This document shows, piece by piece, positions 58,141 to 64,000 of a stretch of DNA of 64,000 nucleotides. The notes beneath the pieces are model-generated. The model was not told the DNA's origin, did not search any database, and worked only from the letters and a program-made list of their open reading frames with translations. The stretch is from assembly GCA_039720395.1 (NCBI GenBank), contig CM077821.1:41476792-41540791 (forward strand), in the 5' to 3' direction. Origin of the DNA: Liquidambar formosana. Lineage: Eukaryota > Streptophyta > Magnoliopsida > Saxifragales > Altingiaceae. Made by a program: the position numbers and the translations under genes. Within the stretch, counting starts at the first letter, position 1. Every line of letters begins with the position of its first letter.

Positions 58141-61100
58141 AAACTAGGTTGGGGGCTTTTAACTAATGTCTAGTTAAAATCTATAATTAAAAAAATAGTG
58201 CTTAAAAACAATGAACTTGATCCAAACAACCAACAGCAAAACTAAAGGAAAAAAAAAAAACAAAAGAAGAAGAAGAAGAAGAAGAAGAAGGAGAAGAAGG
58301 AAGAGGAGGAGGAGGAGGTGAACCCGCTGTTGGCACCATCACAAGGCTACATAAATCATTGTCATTGTTGTGCTATAGAGATCGGTGATGGAACTTAGAA
58401 CTAGGTGAACCCATCATTGGGGATTGTGCTAAAGAAATCACAAAGGTGGAGATTTGCCGTTGATCTCCCATTGAAATCTTCAGCTTCAGTCGTGAAGCTC
58501 TTTGCCATTAACATATAGTGTTTGATGGTTTGCTAGGTATGGTGAGGGAAGGGTTAGAGGAGATAGAGAAAATGACGTCTGGTGAGAAAAGAGAGAGGGA
58601 ATGAAGAGATGTTGAGAGAGAAAGAGAGAGAGGGCTTTTCTTTTCAATTTTAAAAACAGTCATCAATTTGCATTTTTTGTTGGTGTACTTGATTAGAGAG
58701 AGGGGGAGATAGAGTGAAGAGAAAGAAGGAGAGAGGGATTTTCTTCCCCCTCTTTAAAAAGTAGCTAGCGTAGTCAGCCTTGCTGGCTTTTTTGCATGAA
58801 AACAAACATTTGCTTTCAAACATCCTTCGTCTCACGATTTCGTCCCCCAAAATCATCCCATTTAGCATTTTCCTTTTATCAAACGAGACAATAAAATTTC
58901 ATTAATTGCCATTCTGGATCAAATATTGTATTAAGATAAAAGAGACACTAACATACAATCTAAAAGGCATTCAAAAAATCCCTCTTAAAATTTTATAAAT
59001 TTTATCTTTAATTGGTGAAAAAACACATTTGTTATAATAAAATTTTGAAATATCATCCTAACCTCAAATCCTTCCTCCAAATATCTCATCCAAACACACC
59101 CTAAAGGGTAGACTGAGACGTATGCCTTACCAAGTAGAAAGTAATAGGTTTAATTTCTTACTCTCTTTTGAATTGGTTATCAATTGAATTTATTCCGAAT
59201 GTTAATTTATGTGAGTGGGTAATCTTAGCCAAACTAGAAAAATTAGTCAAACCAAACATATAGATATCTCTCGAGCCCCATCACACACAATCATGCACAT
59301 GGGTCGAATGTTTTTTTTTTTTTTTTTTTCCTTAAATTGACAATTATGAGTATCTCAAATCTTACTCTCAGAAGGAGAGTCCATAATAAATTTGAACCAA
59401 AATGCATTGGATTTGAGAATCGTTCCATTCTGCATGCTAGTCTAGGTTCTTACAAGTTACAACCTTGAGGTGGGCTGCTTAATCATTAGATACCAAGGCC
59501 CAGGTATTGGAATCGGAGTCCCATTTGATAAACAAATGTGAGTCCCATTTTTTATGGTTTGTTCCCTCGATGCCTTGCCCACACAATTGTATATTTTTTT
59601 TTTCTCATTTGTTGCTGTATAAAGCAATGAGCCAATGAGTTTAAGAGTGAATTTTATTCCATGACAGTGCAATATTGGGAGGGGGCCTTCCATTACTTTT
59701 CTCCTGTTTATTGGCGACCAAATGAAGGTATGTTGATTTGAGCTTGTTACTTTGTTGAAGCTAAAAATCACAAGCCTCATACACTCTACGATCAAGACAA
59801 ATGCAAACCTTGCAGCAAATGTGGTTGATAGTTAAGGGTTCCTTAAGTATTCTTGAATATCTCAACTCTCACATAAAATTCCCAAATTATCAAAGTATAC
59901 TAATAATTTACAATGACAGCATGACCCTTCAAAACTCCTCCATAAGACTACTTCTATCACTCTCAGAATCTGTCTTGCCCTTTCTATATATACTACCCCT
60001 AAAATTTTCTGACTTCTGGATAGGAAAAAAAAAAAGGGCCAAATCCGAACCTCCAATTTGCAGAAGCTGATATTGCACACTTGTAGCTATCATGACAACT
60101 GTTCATACACCCCTCCACGGGTTCGGCTCCTCTTCAGTGATGCCATCTCATCCAGCCTACAAAGTCGCTTAATCACACCCCATTTCACCCCAGATCATGC
60201 AGGGTGCACTCCCAACTTCACCAAACGTGCCAGGGATCCAGTAAAAGTTTCATCCTTCGGTGTTTCAGTGAAATAAGAGGCCCATTCTTCCATGTTATGC
60301 TGATACCCATTTGGTCATTGGCCAGTAGATACTAATGGAGAGGGAGTGCCATTGGATAGCCCAACACTAGTATTAGTGGTAAAAAATTTAAACCTTCAGA
60401 CAGCAAACAAGACAGCTTTCGACCTGCCGAAATCAGAATGAAGATAAATTTCAATCTGCTCAGTATTCATTGTGTGACACTACATGTTCTTAAAAAACAT
60501 AAGCAAGCAAAGGATAAAACAGGAGGTTCCTCTATCCATTGTAAGATCACATCCTTCCAGATTATGTCATGCTCAGTGCTAATCTGAAGGAAAATTCTTC
60601 TTAAAATATCAGGTGAAACCTTATTCCACCACCTTTTTTCAAGCATGAATAGAAGCACATGTATCATTACAGTTTTCATGAAGCAGGGACTGCCACATGA
60701 AACCAAACGGCATTACACAGGGATTGCTGCCTATGATATTCATACTGTAATACAAGTTGTAAGTAAGCATATAGATAGATTAGATACACACAAGCACCAT
60801 CAATGGTGAACAATACACACAATAAACATATTGCCTAGCAAAAAGGGGAAAAAAAATCAAAAAAATATTTTTGTCCTCCTAATAATTTTTAAAAAGGAGT
60901 ACACTTGAGAGAGAGAGAGTTGCAGGAATGTGAAAGAGGATGTCCAGAAGTAGGTTCCATAAATGTTGAGGAGAGAGGACGCTACACATGACCCACTGCT
61001 GAATAGTTTTTAATAAGAAAAGAGATAAAAACAGAATTAGTAAAAGGGTATTACAAGTTCGGGCAGATATACTTTTAAAGCATATTGATGGTTTTTGTGG

Positions 61101-61728
61101 TGATTGAGTGTAACAGAAGAGGCAAAATTTTGGAAGGCATAAACCAATGATAAACATGTTTGTGCATCTTTCAATTTGTGTTATCTCTGTATCTATTGGT
61201 TAGAAAACCAAAAATTTTCCATTTCTATATAACAAAGGAAGTTAAAACCAGATGTTTAACTGAAAAATCCAAGCCTGCGAAATCACAAAGTGCAGGACCA
61301 TTGAAATCCCCCAATATACTCCATGGACAAATTACAACCAGAATTCTGCCAAAATTAGAAATGAACAACTTGGAAATTAATAACAGAACAGTGGGTGAGT
61401 TGATAACAAACTAGCTTTTGTTGCAAAGCGGCAGTATTTTTGACAGACACATAAATAGCTATAGCAATCATGATCACTGAGAAGAATGCTCCTTACTAGC
61501 ACAGCTTAAACCTCTCGAAGCTACATTATTTGATTTATTTCAAGCAGAATTATCCTTCAGCAGTACTCTCTAATTTGACCCCGACATGCCTCAGTTCCAA
61601 CTATACAGTTGCCAAAATAGAAGGTTAACATGAATTTTCAACAGTTTGGTCAAAGGTCAACCCATTCATTCTCTGTTACCACTTTATATCTCATCCACAG
61701 ATAGCCAGGTAAAGTAAATAACAAGAAC

Positions 61729-61763
<35 letters not shown>

Positions 61764-62619
61764 CAAACTTAGCAGATAAGGAATTAATATAGATAAGATT
61801 TCATAATTACAATAAAATCTTCAACATGTTCTCTGGTTAAGAAAAAATCAAAAAGCATATGTGCAAAATAAATGTAAAATAAATGTCAGACTAGGCAATG
61901 GTTTGCGATACAGATGACTCAAGCTATTGGAAAACTTAAACATAAAGATATATTAGATATCAGCTGGACAATTTATCAAACAACTTAGAAAAAGGCAATA
62001 AACAAGATTTACAGCAGCTCACATCATCAAACTGGTTCGATATCCAATAAAACGGTTTTTTTTTTTTTTTTTTTTCAACCAATATCACCAACTAAAGAGC
62101 ACTGACCGGAAGTGTGCTGAAACCTAGGACAGCTGGTTTACCTGAGAAATCAGGAGTTCGGTACTTTAACAATTCATTAGGTAAGCAGTGTTTTAGCAGA
62201 AAGTATGTTAAATATAAACTATAACTTTAAAATAAAAGATTTCAAAAAAAAAACAACAACAACAACTTTACCCAAAAGATATATACCAAATATTTTTTTC
62301 ACTAAACTACACTAGCAATGTTCTTTTTTACACAGTAAACTTTTTTTATATTCAAACAAAAACCTGTGAACCCACTCCTATTCCTGGCTGATGAACCGTT
62401 TAACAACACTGACGACAGGTATTGACTACCCTGCCAGTCCAAACTTCAATTTAAGCAATCACAAACTCAACTCAAAAGAGTAAAGTTAGCATACCCACTT
62501 TACTAGATGAAGAGGATCCATCCACATAAACACGTTCAAACTTAGATGGATCATAAAAGAGCTTCAGATTGACAATATTACACACTTCCATTAGTAATGG
62601 TCATCAAACAGAAAGGCTA
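58141..62619. other. Region downstream of the Myb/SANT-like gene, no gene supported
   Basis: AT-rich sequence with GAA/GGA runs (58265-58320), T runs (59311, 62057) and a CA run (61734-61760). Several short frames lack domains. The segment just below 62620 may be the 3' untranslated region of the Myb/SANT-like gene. Confidence 0.4.
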
Positions 62620-64000
62620 CTATGGACGAAGCTTCCTCATTAACCACTTCTTTCGTAGAGTCACATCCAATGCTAAAAACATTTTTGCCTTTTTCTCATC
62701 TTCCAAAAAATCACAGGCATCTAGTAATAGATCATCATCAATGTCTGGTAGAGCCTGGAGTGCATCAATCACATTCTTTGTCGATATAAAGTTCTCATTC
62801 TCTTTCTTCTTTGTTAATGATATTACCGCAACTTCCATCTCTCGCAAGACATCTGCCATTCCCTCATCTATTCTCCGTGCTCTTTTAGACTGTTGAAAAG
62901 TTTGTGGCGTCCCTAGCGGACACCTTTTATGTTGATCAGACAAATCCTTATCCCCACCAGAATCTGATGCCTTTTTTTGTGACTCATTCGAATCTGCGTT
63001 GACAATAGGGATAGAAACTCCAACAATATTCTTCCCGGGATTTCCATTCTCCAAAGTTAAATTGCAACATGTAATATTCTTATTTACAGGAGTAGTTTCA
63101 TTCCCACATATGGTGCACATATCACGATAAGACGGCATTGTTGTATTTCTGTACCTTCGAAAGTTAGGATGAACCTGCATTTATAACAGGTAAGCTACTT
63201 GCAATTGAAAATTATTTAGTCATGAAATTTGAATGAAGAACACTTTGTACCTTAATATAATTATTCCAGACACAATCATCGGCTATCACAATTTGTTGTG
63301 TTTCATCCCAAGTGAACCCCTTCTGACCAACAAGAGTCTTTATGCAACTGTATTGCCTTCTCAAAATATTGTAACGGCTTTTCAAGATAACCTTACCATG
63401 CTGAAATCCAAATTTTGCATTGAATGATGTAATCATGTGAGCCCACGCTTTCTTATTGAAAGTACGGCCATTTTTATTCCCTTTATGAACGTGGTTCAGC
63501 ATAAGTTCAAGGAAATATTGGTCCATTGTCTGTGACCAGTCAATTTTTGTACGATCATCATTAGTGGGAGTTTGACCATCCGTTCTTTTTTCTACAAAGT
63601 AAATGAAAATAATTATTAAGAAATTAAGATGCAATCGAATCATGGGTATAAATTCAGCAGAATAGTAATATAGTTTTAATAGAAAACACCAATTTAACAT
63701 CAATGAATAACCATCTACTCCATACCCACCTTCATCATTGAAATCTACGTCATAACATGATAGGCTGTATCTTCCATCAGCAATGGCATGCCCACATATT
63801 ATGCTCAACTCATTATAATATGGCACAACTTTTACTCTGTATGGCTGCGTATCAGGGTGTGCCTGCATATAGCATGCGAAAGCAATTTGCAAACTGAAGT
63901 GCCATAATTGGTGTTAAAAGTTTTGAATAGAAGTTTCTACCTCAGTGTATTCATCCCATATATGATCATCAGCTGTTACCATCTGCCGTGTTTCATCCCA
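62620..64000 (-). CDS. Myb/SANT-like domain protein (L10-interacting MYB-like), 3' part
   Basis: Four exons on the minus strand, in order: 64000-63941 (continues off the window), 63862-63730, 63591-63251, 63174-62620 (stop TAG). Phases agree; 63730/63591 joins G|AA (Glu). The second complete unit has the Myb/SANT-like (Myb_DNA-bind_3) fold: DWSQTMDQYFLELMLNHVHK, FNKKAWAHMITSFNAKFG, LKSRYNILRRQYSCIKTLV, then WDETQQIVIADDCVWNNYI. The off-edge exon ends an earlier unit with the same WDET...ADD..W motif, so the protein has at least two tandem units, each followed by a HP..xxYR linker. The C-terminus (ALQALPDIDDDLLLDACDFL...LRKKWLMRKLRP) is the conserved tail of plant LIMYB/At2g24960-like proteins. 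Nuclear DNA-binding or adaptor role is inferred from the family; no transposase catalytic domain is present. Confidence 0.88.

Noticed and set aside
1..64000. CRISPR arrays, operons, tRNA or rRNA genes, organellar inserts
   Set aside because: Nothing of the kind was seen; direct repeats here are microsatellites or transposon parts, and tRNA-like boxes belong to SINEs.

Overview
This is a plant nuclear window, most likely from a eudicot. The genes are split by introns with GT/AG borders, the DNA between them is AT-rich and full of microsatellites, and the proteins are plant types: a YABBY factor, a PLS-class PPR protein, a plant mitochondrial uL22 and a plant-type FolB. I found no tRNA or rRNA gene, no CRISPR array and no bacterial, viral or organellar block. 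The window is about 64 kb with six supported host genes and many transposable elements.

Layout. 1-8401 (+): 3' part of a UBP5/UBP8-like ubiquitin-specific protease, with a 5.2 kb intron holding at least four DNA transposon remnants. 8402-19380: gene-poor; it holds a decayed 2.8 kb hAT transposon (12316-15160) inserted in a 172 bp foldback MITE, a Stowaway-like MITE and a small hAT derivative. 19381-27631 (+): a complete six-exon YABBY2-like gene of 185 aa, whose first intron carries an unusual set of interleaved inverted repeats. 28432-30013: Harbinger-like element. 31551-33548 (+): intronless PPR protein of the E/E+ class. 33648-41620: a TE-rich block with a BED-finger hAT element, a GGGCTT-rich tandem duplication, TA-embedded MITEs, Helitron-like elements and a solo-LTR candidate. 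43801-44561 (+): dihydroneopterin aldolase (folate synthesis), with a probable 5'-leader intron holding a SINE and a truncated LINE. 45528-50260 (-): mitochondrial ribosomal protein uL22m, six exons, convergent with FolB. 51675-52785: second copy of the BED-finger hAT element. 55740-57827: a Helitron whose empty target site survives in a neighbouring tandem copy. 62620-64000 (-): 3' end of a Myb/SANT-like multi-domain protein.

The host genes do not form a pathway; this is an ordinary chromosomal neighbourhood. The most interesting material is non-coding: the interleaved complementary blocks in YABBY intron 1, a foldback MITE family that sits inside TA microsatellites, a three-member hAT family with 8 bp target duplications, and a Helitron with a verifiable empty site. 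I see no convincing sign of a wholly new protein-coding system. Splice sites and exon phases were read by hand and agree in all genes except one junction in the UBP gene.
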